A DNA stretch of 64,000 nt from Nocardiopsis flavescens (GCF_900141985.1 NZ_FQZK01000010.1:62001-126000), one strand, 5' to 3'. Shown: positions 42,375 to 51,595, numbered from the stretch's first letter. The notes: generated from the sequence alone by a model not told the origin. Program-made: numbers and translations.

Positions 42375-42497
42375 GCGCACCGGCCGGCGGCTCCCGTCCC
42401 GCCGGCACCGAGCGAACGGCCCACGACACGGCGACGCGTGCGGCGCACAGGCCCGGGCCCGGCGGGGGCACACGGCCGGAGGGACCGCCCGGGAGGG

Positions 42498-42992
42498 TCA
42501 GCCCACGGCGTGGAGCCAGCGGACGGGCGCGCCGTCGCCGGCGTAGCGGAAGGGCTCCAGCTCCTCGTCCCAGGCGCGCCCGGTGAGGCGGTCGATCGCC
42601 GCCGCCAGGTCGGAGCCGCCCGCGGCGGCCTCCTGCACGGCGAGCCGCAGGCGCCCCTCCGGCACCAGGACCTCCCCGGCCGCGCTGGTGACGCCCGTGA
42701 ACATGCCGAGGGACGGCGTGTAGCTGTAGCGCACGCCGTCGCAGCCGGGCGACCCCTCCTCGGTCACCTCGAACCGCAGGCGCTGCCACGTGTTCAGCGC
42801 CGACGCCACCGCTCCCGCGGTGCCCGGCCTCCCCTGCCAGTTCAGCTCGGCGCGGTGGTGGCCCGGCGCCGCCGGCTGTGCGACCCAATCGAGTTTCACG
42901 GGTACTCCTACGACACCCGCGACCGCCCACTCGACGTGTGGGCACAGCGCCGCGGGCGCGGAGTGGACGTACAAGACGCCACGTGCGGACAC
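42498..42992 (-). CDS. DUF3145 family protein
   Basis: A 164-residue actinobacterial protein: VSARGVLYVHSAPAALCPHV, EWAVAGVVGVPVKLDW, HHRAELNWQGRPGTAGAVAS and RYSYTPSLGMFTG, ending in AWDEELEPFRYAGDGAPVRW. This is the DUF3145 pattern, conserved across actinobacteria at constant length and of unknown function. The GTG at 42990-42992 is preceded by AGGAGG at short spacing. Confidence 0.92.
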   Translation of the reverse strand: MSARGVLYVHSAPAALCPHVEWAVAGVVGVPVKLDWVAQPAAPGHHRAELNWQGRPGTAGAVASALNTWQRLRFEVTEEGSPGCDGVRYSYTPSLGMFTGVTSAAGEVLVPEGRLRLAVQEAAAGGSDLAAAIDRLTGRAWDEELEPFRYAGDGAPVRWLHAVG

Positions 42993-43187
42993 CGAACCTC
43001 CTGATACGAACGAGTGCGCTTCCCCGACGCCCTCGTACCACGAGAAGGTTGCATACCCGCCTGAATACCTTTGCCCCATTGTGCCCGATGGGCACCCTGA
43101 GGACCAGCGATCTTCTGGGATCTCCCGGCATCCCCGGGCCCTCCGGAGTAACGTGAGCCCCGAAGGTGCTATGGGAGTCCGATCATA

Positions 43188-43814
43188 GTGGGGGCGCGTT
43201 TGCCAGACCAGTCGCACGAGGACCCTGAAACCGTACTTTCCAGCGGCCCCCGGCATGAACCGCCCCCGCCTTTGGCCACAACCGGACTCGACCTTGACGA
43301 CGCCGAACTCGTGCGCCTGGCCCGGCTCGGCAGCCGTGAGGCCTGGTGCGGCATCGTCGACCGCCACCTGCCCATGGTCAACGCCGTCGCCCGCTCCTAC
43401 CGGCTCTCCGCACCCGACCGCGAGGACGTCGTGCAGACCGTCTGGCTGGCCCTCAACCAGCACCTCCCCCGTCTCCGCGAGCCCCACCACCTACGCGCAT
43501 GGCTGAAAAGGGTCACCCGCGACAAGTGCCTGCGCCAGCGCGCGAGGGACGCCCGCCAGTACCCGGCCGACCCGGAGGCGTTCGCCCACGTCGAGGGCGA
43601 CGCCCCGGACCCGGAGGCCGAGTACCTGCGCAAGGAGCGCGACCGGGCGCTGCGGCGGGCGGTCGACCGGCTCCGCGACCCGGGCGAGCGCGAGGAGGCG
43701 CTGCGCTTCCTCGAACCCGATTCCACCCCGCCCCCGCGGGACCGCAGGGCGGCGTCCAACGGGCGCCGCCGCATGGTCCGCAGGCTCCGCACCACCCTGG
43801 AGGACGAGATATGA
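43188..43814 (+). CDS. ECF-type sigma factor-like protein with degenerate region 4
   Basis: A 208-residue protein. After a 35-residue disordered lead, residues ~38-125 are sigma-70 region 2 (LVRLARLGSREAWCGIVDRH, LSAPDREDVVQTVWLALNQH, LRAWLKRVTRDKCLRQRARD). The part where region 4 should be keeps the flanks (EREEALRFLE, RRRMVRRLRTTL) but lacks a recognisable EIA-x3-G-S-x-GTV helix-turn-helix. It may recruit polymerase without normal -35 recognition, or need a partner. GTG start at 43188. It overlaps the next gene (ATGA) and lies upstream of a TPR-CHAT gene. Confidence 0.82.
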   Translation: MGARLPDQSHEDPETVLSSGPRHEPPPPLATTGLDLDDAELVRLARLGSREAWCGIVDRHLPMVNAVARSYRLSAPDREDVVQTVWLALNQHLPRLREPHHLRAWLKRVTRDKCLRQRARDARQYPADPEAFAHVEGDAPDPEAEYLRKERDRALRRAVDRLRDPGEREEALRFLEPDSTPPPRDRRAASNGRRRMVRRLRTTLEDEI

Positions 43815-44215
43815 GCGAGGACCGGGAGGGCCGGGACGCCGCCCTGGCGGCCTTCGACCGGAGCGGGGACGCCATGGACCTCGCGGTCCTGGTCACCGAG
43901 CGGGGCCCCCGCGCCGAGGTCGTGCGGTCGGTGGAGGACCCCGTCGTGGGGGAGCTGTCCTTCGGGTTCCGCGACGTGCGCATCGACCTCTCCCTGCACG
44001 CACGCGGGCCCTCGCGCACCCTGGCGGGGACGGTCCGGGGCGACTTCGGGTTCGCCCTGCTGGAGGCCCACCGGCCCAGCGGTCGCCGCGAGGACGTCGC
44101 CTCCATCGAGGAGACCGGGGAGTTCGCCCTCCAGGGCCTGCACCGCGGCCCGATCCGCCTCACCCTGCGGCGCGACGCCGAGCCCCCGCTCACCACGGAG
44201 TGGTTCACCCTCTGA
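43811..44215 (+). CDS. Hypothetical protein coupled to the sigma-like gene
   Basis: A 134-residue soluble protein, mostly beta-strand. MSEDREGRDAALAAFDRSGD is a short helix, then VGELSFGFRDVRIDLSLH, LAGTVRGDFGFALLEAH, VASIEETGEFALQGLHRGPI and LTTEWFTL. The pattern suggests a small beta-sandwich. Its ATG overlaps the sigma stop codon by 4 nt. Position implies a partner or modulator of the sigma-like protein, or an adaptor between it and the CHAT protein; this is inference from context. It has no anti-sigma zinc motif and no TM helix. Confidence 0.72.
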   Translation: MSEDREGRDAALAAFDRSGDAMDLAVLVTERGPRAEVVRSVEDPVVGELSFGFRDVRIDLSLHARGPSRTLAGTVRGDFGFALLEAHRPSGRREDVASIEETGEFALQGLHRGPIRLTLRRDAEPPLTTEWFTL

Positions 44216-44472
44216 CCCGGGCGGCCCGCGCCCCGCAGCGCGGGCCCGCGGGCGGGCCCCGGGTCGCCGGTCCCAGCCGTCACAGATCGGGCGGGGCCGA
44301 ATCACCATTGCACCCCGGAGGGAACCCGCGGGCGATCATGGGCCTTCGCCCGTCTTTGTCGAGCTTTGAGAGCCCTCCACCACGGTGACTTCGGGTTCCC
44401 TTCTCCACACGCAACGTCACCCGCTGCTATTCCTGGAGGTGTTCCTCCCCCCAGGAGAAAGGCGGTCCGACC

Positions 44473-46356
44473 TTGACCACCTCCCCTTCCCCCTGCCCCT
44501 CCCCCGTCTCCAGCCCCTCCGTCGACTGGCGGCCGGGAAGGAACGGGCGCGTCGAACGGTCCGGCCGCCTGCTCCTGCGGCGGGTCGTGGCCGGCGTCGA
44601 CCTGGCCAAGCGCGGACGGTTCGAGCGGACCGTGGAGATCCTCGACGACACCCACCCCCGGCTGCGGCGGCACCCGCTCGCGCGGGAGTCGGCGCCCGTC
44701 CTGCCCGGCTTCCTCGCCAACCTGGGGCTCGCGCACATCCTGCGCGGCGGGTTCGGGGCTGCCCGGGACCACCTGGAGGAGGCCCGGTCACTGGCCGCCG
44801 ACCGGCGCCTGCACCTGCTGGAGCTGGTCACCCGGCAGAACCTGGGCTGCCTCGCGCTGCGCGGGGGCGACTCCGCGGGGGCGGTCGCCACGTTCACGGA
44901 CCTGGCGCACCGGCTGCCCGCCGACCGGCGGGAGGCGCTGTGCACCGACCTGGCGGAGGCGCTGCTGGCCGAGGGGCACCTGGAGGAGGCGGCGCGCACG
45001 CTTGCGGACGGCCCCTGGGCGCACGGCCGGTCCGCCCAGGCGGCCACCCTGCTGGTGGAGGCCAAGCTGCGGCTGCTGCGCGGTGACCGGTACCGGGCGC
45101 GGGAGCTGGTGCGGCGGGTGCGGGGCGCGTATGGCGCCGGCTCGCTGTGGCACGGGCTGGCGGAGCGGGTGGAGGCGATGGCGGACCAGGTGTGCGCGGC
45201 GCCGCGGGTGCGGGCGCACGCGGAGCTGGAGCTGCGCCGGCCGCTGAGCGTCTGCCGACCGCTCCCCCCGCTGGTCGCGGCGCACCGGGCGGTCGAGGCG
45301 CGGCCCGAGCCGTGGGCGGCGCCGCGCGACCCGCAGGTGGCGCGGGCCGGTCTGGAGGCGGCGCTGGCGCGGGGCGACCTCGCCGCGGCGCTGGAGTGGG
45401 CCGAGCGCGCGGTGCCCGCGGCACCGGGCGCGGTGGGCGGGCCGGTGGTCGAGCGCTACCGCGCGGCGCTGGCACAGGGGCGGGACCGGCACTGCCTGGT
45501 GTACGCCCGGCGGTGGGAGCGGTCGCGGTACGCGCGGCGCCTGCCCGAGCGGGAGCACGGGCCGGTGGGGGGCCGGCTGGCCGGGCTGCTGGAGGGCCGG
45601 GCGTTCGTGCGCCTGGCGGTCGCGGGCGAGGTGGTGGCGCTGGTCGTGGCCGGCGGCCGGGTGCATGCCCTGCCGCTGGGCGCGCCCGCGGCGGTGGCGC
45701 GCGACCTCGCCGGAGCGCTGGCCCCGGTGCTGGAGCTGGCGGGCGAGCGCCCGCTGGTGATCGCCGCCGACCCGCGGCTGGGCCGCCCGCAGTGGGGCAC
45801 GCTGCCCGGACTGCGGGACCGGCCGGTGGCGGTCGTGCCGTCGGCGCGGGCGTGGGCGGACCGGGTGGCGCGACCGCTCCCCCGCTGGCGGCGGGTGCTG
45901 CTGGTGTCGGGCCCGGGGCCGCGGGGCGCGGCCCGGGAGGTCGCCGACCTGGCCGGGATCCACGCCCGGGCGCGGACGGCCACGCGGGTCGGCGAGGCGG
46001 TGTCGGGCGCCGCGGGCTGCGACCTGGTGCACCTGGCCGGGCACGGCAGGGTGTCGGAGCGCTCCCCGCTGCTGTCGTCGGTCGCCCTGGACGACGGGCC
46101 GCTGCTGGCCCTGGACCTGGTGTCGGCGCCGCCGCCGGAGGTGGTGGTGCTGACCTCGTGCGGGGCGGGGCGGTTCGCCGGCGCGCTGCTGTCCGCGGGG
46201 GTGCGCGCGGTGGTGGCCAACCCGGCCCCGGTGCTCGACTCCGGGACCGGGCGGGCCGTGGCCGGTTTCCACCGGGCGCTGGCGGCGGGCGCCGCACCGC
46301 CCGAGGCGGTCGCCGCGCACCTGGGCCGGCTCGGCTTCGTGTGCCTGGGGGCCTGA
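44473..46356 (+). CDS. TPR-CHAT protein (caspase-like protease)
   Basis: A 627-residue protein. Residues ~40-340 are TPR-like helical pairs (LANLGLAHILRGGFGAARDH, ALCTDLAEALLAEGHLEEAA, AATLLVEAKLRLLRGDRYRA). Residues ~365-627 form a CHAT domain of the separase/caspase superfamily. The catalytic dyad is intact: His524 in LVHLAGHGR and Cys563 in VVVLTSCGAG. LAGALLSAGVRAVVANPAPVLD-like C-terminal features fit the family. TTG start at 44473 with AGGAGAAAGG upstream. About 260 nt downstream of the sigma-like/small-protein pair. CHAT proteases act in bacterial conflict and signalling; the target here is unknown. Confidence 0.9.
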   Translation: MTTSPSPCPSPVSSPSVDWRPGRNGRVERSGRLLLRRVVAGVDLAKRGRFERTVEILDDTHPRLRRHPLARESAPVLPGFLANLGLAHILRGGFGAARDHLEEARSLAADRRLHLLELVTRQNLGCLALRGGDSAGAVATFTDLAHRLPADRREALCTDLAEALLAEGHLEEAARTLADGPWAHGRSAQAATLLVEAKLRLLRGDRYRARELVRRVRGAYGAGSLWHGLAERVEAMADQVCAAPRVRAHAELELRRPLSVCRPLPPLVAAHRAVEARPEPWAAPRDPQVARAGLEAALARGDLAAALEWAERAVPAAPGAVGGPVVERYRAALAQGRDRHCLVYARRWERSRYARRLPEREHGPVGGRLAGLLEGRAFVRLAVAGEVVALVVAGGRVHALPLGAPAAVARDLAGALAPVLELAGERPLVIAADPRLGRPQWGTLPGLRDRPVAVVPSARAWADRVARPLPRWRRVLLVSGPGPRGAAREVADLAGIHARARTATRVGEAVSGAAGCDLVHLAGHGRVSERSPLLSSVALDDGPLLALDLVSAPPPEVVVLTSCGAGRFAGALLSAGVRAVVANPAPVLDSGTGRAVAGFHRALAAGAAPPEAVAAHLGRLGFVCLGA

Positions 46357-46357
46357 C

Positions 46358-47011
46358 TCACCAGCCCCGTTCGCGCCACTCGTCCAGGTGGGGGCGCTCG
46401 ACCCCGAGGGTCGTGTCGCCCCCGTGGCCGGGGTACACCCAGGTGTCGTCGGCCAGGACGCCGAACACGCGCTCCTCGACGTCGCCCAGGAGGGTCCGGA
46501 AGTCCTCGTCGGACCAGGTGCGCCCCACCCCGCCGGGGAAGAGGCCGTCCCCCGTGAACAGGTGGGTGTGCCCCTCGGGGTCGTCGTAGCGCAGCGCGAT
46601 CGACCCGGGCGTGTGCCCGCGCAGGTGGATGACGGTGAGGTGGCAGTCGCCGACGGGGATCCGCGAGCCGTGGACGACGGGCTCGTCCACCGAGACGGGC
46701 AGCTCCCCGCCGTCCTCGGGGTGGGCCACGGTGCGGGCGCCGGTCTCCCCGACGACCTCGGCCAGGGCCTGCCAGTGGTCCTGGTGGCGGTGGGTCGTGA
46801 TCACCCGGTCGAGCCCGTCGGAGTCGATGAGTTCGAGGATGCGGTCGGGCTCGGCGGCGGCGTCGATGAGGACGGCTTCGCCGGTGGAGCGGCAACGCAG
46901 CAGGTAGGCGTTGTTCTCCATGGGGCCGACGCTGATCTTGGTGATGGTCAGGTGCGGTAGTCGTCGCAGGTCGGCGGGACCGCCGACCCTCGTATCTCCG
47001 GAGTAGCTCAC
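46358..47011 (-). CDS. MBL fold metallo-hydrolase, glyoxalase II-like
   Basis: A 217-residue metallo-beta-lactamase-fold hydrolase. Zinc motifs are THRHQDHW, HLRGHTPGS, FTGDGLFPGG and VYPGHGGDTT, as in glyoxalase II-type thioesterases. It likely hydrolyses a thioester. GTG start at 47009-47011. It is tail to tail with the CHAT gene, the stop codons only one base apart. Confidence 0.92.
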   Translation of the reverse strand: MSYSGDTRVGGPADLRRLPHLTITKISVGPMENNAYLLRCRSTGEAVLIDAAAEPDRILELIDSDGLDRVITTHRHQDHWQALAEVVGETGARTVAHPEDGGELPVSVDEPVVHGSRIPVGDCHLTVIHLRGHTPGSIALRYDDPEGHTHLFTGDGLFPGGVGRTWSDEDFRTLLGDVEERVFGVLADDTWVYPGHGGDTTLGVERPHLDEWRERGW

Positions 47012-47046
47012 CCGACCATTGTGACCTCTTCACAGGAGCGAACGCG

Positions 47047-47075
47047 CCGGACGCCCCGAAAGCGCGGGCGTCCGG
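47047..47075. terminator. Terminator after the enoyl-CoA hydratase gene
   Basis: A 10-bp stem (47047-47056 with 47066-47075) and 9-nt loop, starting 8 nt beyond the stop codon on the minus strand. Confidence 0.65.
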
Positions 47076-47082
47076 CCGGAGG

Positions 47083-47904
47083 TCACCGCGCCCAGCGCGG
47101 GGGGCGCTTCTCGAAGAAGGAGGCCCGGCCCTCGACGGCGTCCTCGCCGGCGAAGAACTCCGCCGACAGCTCGCCCATACGGGCGAACGCCTCGGCCCGC
47201 CGCTCGGGGGCGGCCAGGGCCCCGGCGCCGAGTTCGCCGAGCAGTTCCTTGGTGCGGGAGAGCGCCTTGGGCGCGGAGCCGCGGATGCCCTGGAGGACCG
47301 CGTCGAGGGCGTGCGCCATCTCGCGGTCGGGCACGGCCTGGGTGATGAGACCGGCCTTGGCGGCGGCCGAGGCGTCGAACAGCTCCCCGGTGAGGAAGTA
47401 GCGGCTGAGCTGGCGCGAGTGCATCCGCGCGGACACCGGGACGGAGATGATCGCGGGCACCACCCCGATGCGGACCTCGGTGAACGCGAAGGTGGCGCTC
47501 TTGGGGGCCAGGGCGATGTCCGCGGCGGCGACCAGGCCGATGCCCCCGGCGCGGGCGGCGCCGTTGAGGACGGCGATGACGGGCTTGGGGGCGCCCATGA
47601 TCTGCTCGAAGACCTCCGGCAGCTCGGGTGCGGGCGCGACGGGCTCCCCGGCCAGGGCGGCGGCGACCTCCTTGAGGTCGGCCCCGGCGCAGAACACGGG
47701 CCCGGTGCCGGTGAGGACGACGGCGCGCACCTCGTCGTCGGCCATGGCCGCGGACAGCGCCCCGGACAGTCCCGTCCGCAGCCGCGCGGACAGCGCGTTG
47801 CGGTTGCGGGGGGAGTCGAGGGTGACCGTCGCCACCCCCCTGTCCACGTCGAGGCGCACCGGCGGTGCGCCTTCCTGGGTCGTCGGGGACGAGTGCTGCG
47901 TCAT
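47083..47904 (-). CDS. Enoyl-CoA hydratase/isomerase family protein
   Basis: A 273-residue crotonase-fold protein. RGVATVTLDSPRNRNALSAR, the oxyanion-hole motifs VFCAGADLKE and NGAARAGGIGLVAAADIALA, and FTEVRIGVVPA are diagnostic. It should hydrate or isomerise an enoyl-CoA in fatty-acid or amino-acid breakdown. The ATG at 47902-47904 follows GGAGAAAGG; the upstream ATG at 47934 lacks spacing. It stands alone between two terminators. Confidence 0.93.
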   Translation of the reverse strand: MTQHSSPTTQEGAPPVRLDVDRGVATVTLDSPRNRNALSARLRTGLSGALSAAMADDEVRAVVLTGTGPVFCAGADLKEVAAALAGEPVAPAPELPEVFEQIMGAPKPVIAVLNGAARAGGIGLVAAADIALAPKSATFAFTEVRIGVVPAIISVPVSARMHSRQLSRYFLTGELFDASAAAKAGLITQAVPDREMAHALDAVLQGIRGSAPKALSRTKELLGELGAGALAAPERRAEAFARMGELSAEFFAGEDAVEGRASFFEKRPPRWAR

Positions 47905-48120
47905 CGCAGACCGACCTTTCTCCGGGTCCGTCATCTCCGCGGGTGCGGGGAGGGTGCGCACGCCGGTGGGGTGCCGCGTGCACGGGGGCGCCTGGTTCGT
48001 GGCGGAACGCACGAATCCGCTCCCAACCCTAGACGGACGGATTGTTACGGCACCACGCCCGGGCGGCCCGTGTTCGTTAAGTCCCCGTCACGGCCGCGGG
48101 GCGCGCGTGTGAAACGCGGC

Positions 48121-48153
48121 GGGGCCGGGGACCGGTACGCGGTCCCCGGCCCC
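48121..48153. terminator. Terminator after the DUF5998-like gene
   Basis: A 14-bp perfect stem (48121-48134 with 48140-48153) and 5-nt loop, 15 nt downstream of the DUF5998-like stop codon on the minus strand. Confidence 0.75.
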
Positions 48154-48167
48154 GTGGACGGCCGGTG

Positions 48168-48758
48168 TCAGCGGGTGGCCTCCGACAGCGCGTTCGCGAA
48201 GTTCAGCATGGTGGCGACGGCCTCGGCCCCGTCGGCGGCCTCGCTCACCCGCAGGGTCAGCGGCTCGGCGGTGATGGCGCCGGTGTAGCCGTGGTCGAGC
48301 TCGCAGCTCTCGTCCGCGCAGGAGGCGGGCTCCAGGTCGATGTGGGCGACCGCCCCCCAGTTGACGGAGAGGTTGACGCTGAGGACCAGCTCGCTGGGCA
48401 TGCTCCCGGGCGTGTACTGCGCGGGGTTGGGCACGACCCGGGTGAGGGCGACCGACTGGACGTTGCCGAGCTGGATGCTGTCGGTGGTGGTGGACGCGTG
48501 CGAGGTGCCGCCGTCGTCGGTGGGCGGGTGCTCGTCGGTGTGGCACACGACGAGCCGGGTGGCGGTCAGCAGCATGACGGTGATGTGCCGGCGCATCTCC
48601 ATCGCCGGGTCGAAGGTCGCCTCGTGGTGCACGACGAACGCCTGGGCGGTCTCGTCGCCCAGGGCCGTGGCGACGGCGTCGATCACCAGCGCGGGATAGT
48701 AGCCGCTGCGTTCGATCTCCAGCCGCCAGTCCGTGGACACGGCGCGTGTTTTCCTCAT
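48168..48758 (-). CDS. DUF5998-like conserved actinobacterial protein
   Basis: A 196-residue soluble protein: DWRLEIERSGYYPALVIDAV, FVVHHEATFDPAMEMRRHIT, VMLLTATRLVVCHTDEHP, and an acidic/Cys strand ASCADESCELDHGYTGAI. The length and the position next to the GNAT/acyl-CoA synthetase gene match the DUF5998 family as I know it in Streptomyces and relatives; function is unknown. Assignment is by pattern and context, so moderate. Confidence 0.75.
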   Translation of the reverse strand: MRKTRAVSTDWRLEIERSGYYPALVIDAVATALGDETAQAFVVHHEATFDPAMEMRRHITVMLLTATRLVVCHTDEHPPTDDGGTSHASTTTDSIQLGNVQSVALTRVVPNPAQYTPGSMPSELVLSVNLSVNWGAVAHIDLEPASCADESCELDHGYTGAITAEPLTLRVSEAADGAEAVATMLNFANALSEATR

Positions 48759-48870
48759 GTCCCTATCCTGCCTCCTCGACGCGACACTTCGCGACCGCTG
48801 GGAGAAACGGGATGCCCAGTGCCTGATCAGGACGCCGCTCCCCGACCGGGGGCGTGCGGTGGCCGCCGCA

Positions 48871-51582
48871 TCAGAAGGTCACCCCTCGCAGTCGCCGGGG
48901 CCCGGCGTCGGGCCGGTCGTCGGGCGCCTCGCGCAGCCACATGCGGGCGCCCAGCACGTGCGCCCCGGTGGCGTTGACCAGAACCGGGTCCAGGTCGATG
49001 TAGCCGATCTCGGGGAAGGCCTCCACCAGGCGCGAGACCCGGATGAGGAGTTCCTCCAGGGCCTCCACGTTGGGCTGCTCGGCCAGCGAGGTCGCGCCGG
49101 CGGGCAGCCCGAAGAGCAGGGGCGCCGCCCGCACGGCGTGGATGAGGTCGGCCGCGTCCATGTCGGTGAGCGGGGCCAGCCGGAAGGAGCGGTCGTCGAG
49201 GAGTTCGGCGGTGACGTCGGCCAGGCCGAAGGAGACCACCGACCCGAACGACCGGTTGTCGCCCGCCCGCACCACGGTGGGCACCCCGGGGGCGACCATG
49301 CGCTGCACGACCAGGTCGGCCTCCCCGCCGAACCGGTCGGCGAGCGAGAGGTAGGCGCTGCGCACGTCGTCGGGGGTGCGCAGGTCGGCGCGGACGAAGG
49401 TGCCCCCGGCCCGCATCCGCAGGTCGGGCGAGTCGGCCTTGACCACGACGGGGTAGCCCAGGCGCCCGGCGGCCACCACCGCCTCGTCGGCGGCGGACAC
49501 GGGGATGTCGGGGTAGGCGGTGACCCCGTAGCAGGCGAGGAGTTCGCGGGTGTCCTCGGCGGAGACCGCGGTGTCCTCGTCGTAGCGGCGCTCGCCGCCG
49601 AACCAGACCTCCTGGCCCGGGGCGTTCTTGAGCGCGCGGGTGATGGTGGCCCGGGCCCGGGCGCCGTCGATGTCGGGCAGCTCGGGGTGGCGGCCGGGCT
49701 TGCGGTCGCGCCACTGGGTGTACCGGGTGGCGTAGGCGAGGGCGCGCGCGGCGTCCTCGGGCGCGGGGTAGGAGGGCACCGACCCGCGCAGGGTCTCCCC
49801 CCGCTCGCCGACGTGGCGCAGCTCGTCGGGGATGCCCTGGCGGGCGAGGTAGGTGGCGACGATGGGCTTGTCCGCGCCCAGGGACCGGGCCCGCAGCACC
49901 CGGGCGACGTCGTCGGAGATGGGGTGCAGGGCGGGGACGAACACGACCACGACGGAGTGCACGTCCTCGTCGGCCAGGGCCGTCTCCAGGGCCCGGTCGA
50001 AGTCGTCGGCGGTGGCCTGGGGGCCCAGGTTGACCGGGTCGTGGGGCTTGAGGCCCTGGCGGACCGCGGCGTCCTTGACCAGCAGCTCCAGGGAGTCGGA
50101 GTTGCCGATGATGCCGACCCGGGGCCCCTGCGGCAGGGGCTGGTAGGCGAACACCTGGGCGGCGTCGAACATCTGGGTGATGTCGTCGACCCGGACCACC
50201 CCGGCCTGCTGGAACAGCGAGGTGACGGCGTAGTCGGGCAGCGCCAGCCCGCCCGCCGCGTGCCCGGTGGGCGTGGTCTGCGCGGAGCCGCCGCTGCGCA
50301 CCGCCACGACCGGCTTCTGCTTGGCCAGACGGCGGGCCAGGCGGGTGAACTTGCGCGGGTTGCCCAGGGACTCCAGGTACTGGAGGACGACCTCGGTGGC
50401 GGGGTCCTCCTGCCAGTACTGCATGAGGTCGTTGCCGGAGACGTCGGCGCGGTTGCCCGCGGAGACGAACGTGGAGAGGCCCATGCCCCGGTCGGCGACG
50501 CGCTGGAGGATGGCCCGGCCCAGCGCGCCGGACTGGGAGAAGAACCCGATGGGCCCGCTGCGCGGCAGGTCGGGCGAGAGGGTGGCGTTGAGGGAGACCG
50601 CGGGGTCGGTGTTGGCGATACCGAGGCAGTTGGGGCCGACCACGCGCATCCCGGCGGCGCGGGAGGTGCGCACCAGCTCGTCCTGGCGGGCGCGCCCCTC
50701 GGGCCCGGTCTCGCCGAACCCGGAGCTGACCACGACCAGTCCGTGCACGCCCTTCTCCGCGCACTGCTCCACCACGTCGACCACCATGTCCGCGCGCACG
50801 GCGACGACGGCCAGGTCCACCTGGTCGGGGATGTCCAGCACGGAGGGGTAGGCCCGCACGCCCACGACGGCCTTGGCCTCGGGGTGGACCGGGTAGACGG
50901 GGCCCTGGAACTCGCTGTCGAGGAGGTTGCGCAGGGCGGTCTGGCCGATGGTGTGGGCGGTGCGGCTGGCACCGATGACCGCGACCGACTCCGGGAAGAG
51001 CAGCCGGGCGATGGAGCGCGACTCGGCGCGCTGCTCCCGGGCCCGCATGACCTCGGTGGAGTCGTCGGTGGGCTGGATGTCCAGGGTGAGCCGGATGACC
51101 CCTTCGTCGAAGGTCTGCTGGGCGGTGTACCCGGCCTCGCGGAAGACGTTGATCATGCGCCGGTTCTCGGGGAGCACGTCGGCGATGAACCGGCGGATGC
51201 CGCGTTCGCGGGCGGCGGCGCCGATGTGCTCCAGCAGGACGGAGGCCAGGCCCCGGCCCTGGTGGGCGTCCTCGACGACGAAGGCGACCTCGGCCTCCTC
51301 CGGGGCGACCTTGTCGTAGCGCACCACGGCGACGAGGGCGTCGGAGATGGTGGCGACCAGGGCGACCCGGTCCTCGTAGTCGACCGTGGTGAAGCGCCTC
51401 ACGTCGCGGTCGGAGAGGCGGGGGTAGGGCGCGAAGAACCGGTAGTAGATGGTCTCCGGGGAGAGCCTGCCGTGGAACTCGCGCAGCAGTTCGGCGTCGT
51501 CCGGGGTGATGGGGCGCAGGTGGGCGGTGCCTCCGTCGGTGAGGACGACGTCGGCTTCCCAGCGGTTCGGGTAGGACTGCAC
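48871..51582 (-). CDS. Bifunctional GNAT acetyltransferase/acyl-CoA synthetase (ADP-forming type)
   Basis: A 903-residue fusion. Residues ~5-180 are a GNAT domain (RPITPDDAELLREFHGRLSP, then DAHQGRGLASVLLEHIGAAA as the acetyl-CoA site). Residues ~205-660 are CoA-binding/succinyl-CoA-synthetase-like (SVAVIGASRTAHTIGQTALR, VGPNCLGIANTDP, FSQSGALGRAIL). An ATP-grasp domain closes the protein (YPVVVKADSPDLRMRAGGTF, YIDLDPVLVN). This is the architecture of protein-lysine acetyltransferases of the PatA/Pat type. I choose the GTG at 51580-51582: codons upstream, to a GTG at 51657, lose the GC3 bias and a TAGTCT -10 sits 7 nt away, suggesting a leaderless message. Confidence 0.92.
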   Translation of the reverse strand: MQSYPNRWEADVVLTDGGTAHLRPITPDDAELLREFHGRLSPETIYYRFFAPYPRLSDRDVRRFTTVDYEDRVALVATISDALVAVVRYDKVAPEEAEVAFVVEDAHQGRGLASVLLEHIGAAARERGIRRFIADVLPENRRMINVFREAGYTAQQTFDEGVIRLTLDIQPTDDSTEVMRAREQRAESRSIARLLFPESVAVIGASRTAHTIGQTALRNLLDSEFQGPVYPVHPEAKAVVGVRAYPSVLDIPDQVDLAVVAVRADMVVDVVEQCAEKGVHGLVVVSSGFGETGPEGRARQDELVRTSRAAGMRVVGPNCLGIANTDPAVSLNATLSPDLPRSGPIGFFSQSGALGRAILQRVADRGMGLSTFVSAGNRADVSGNDLMQYWQEDPATEVVLQYLESLGNPRKFTRLARRLAKQKPVVAVRSGGSAQTTPTGHAAGGLALPDYAVTSLFQQAGVVRVDDITQMFDAAQVFAYQPLPQGPRVGIIGNSDSLELLVKDAAVRQGLKPHDPVNLGPQATADDFDRALETALADEDVHSVVVVFVPALHPISDDVARVLRARSLGADKPIVATYLARQGIPDELRHVGERGETLRGSVPSYPAPEDAARALAYATRYTQWRDRKPGRHPELPDIDGARARATITRALKNAPGQEVWFGGERRYDEDTAVSAEDTRELLACYGVTAYPDIPVSAADEAVVAAGRLGYPVVVKADSPDLRMRAGGTFVRADLRTPDDVRSAYLSLADRFGGEADLVVQRMVAPGVPTVVRAGDNRSFGSVVSFGLADVTAELLDDRSFRLAPLTDMDAADLIHAVRAAPLLFGLPAGATSLAEQPNVEALEELLIRVSRLVEAFPEIGYIDLDPVLVNATGAHVLGARMWLREAPDDRPDAGPRRLRGVTF

Positions 51583-51589
51583 GACTGCG

Positions 51590-51595
51590 AGACTA
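51590..51595 (-). promoter_or_regulatory. Possible -10 of a leaderless promoter
   Basis: TAGTCT on the minus strand (51595 to 51590), with 7 nt to the GTG at 51582. This spacing places transcription start at or next to the start codon. No clear -35 is seen. Confidence 0.4.

Noticed and set aside
43081-43095. GTGCCC-GAT-GGGCAC hairpin as a riboswitch or terminator
   Set aside because: A 6-bp stem in a divergent promoter region is too weak to call, and no conserved RNA core is recognisable.
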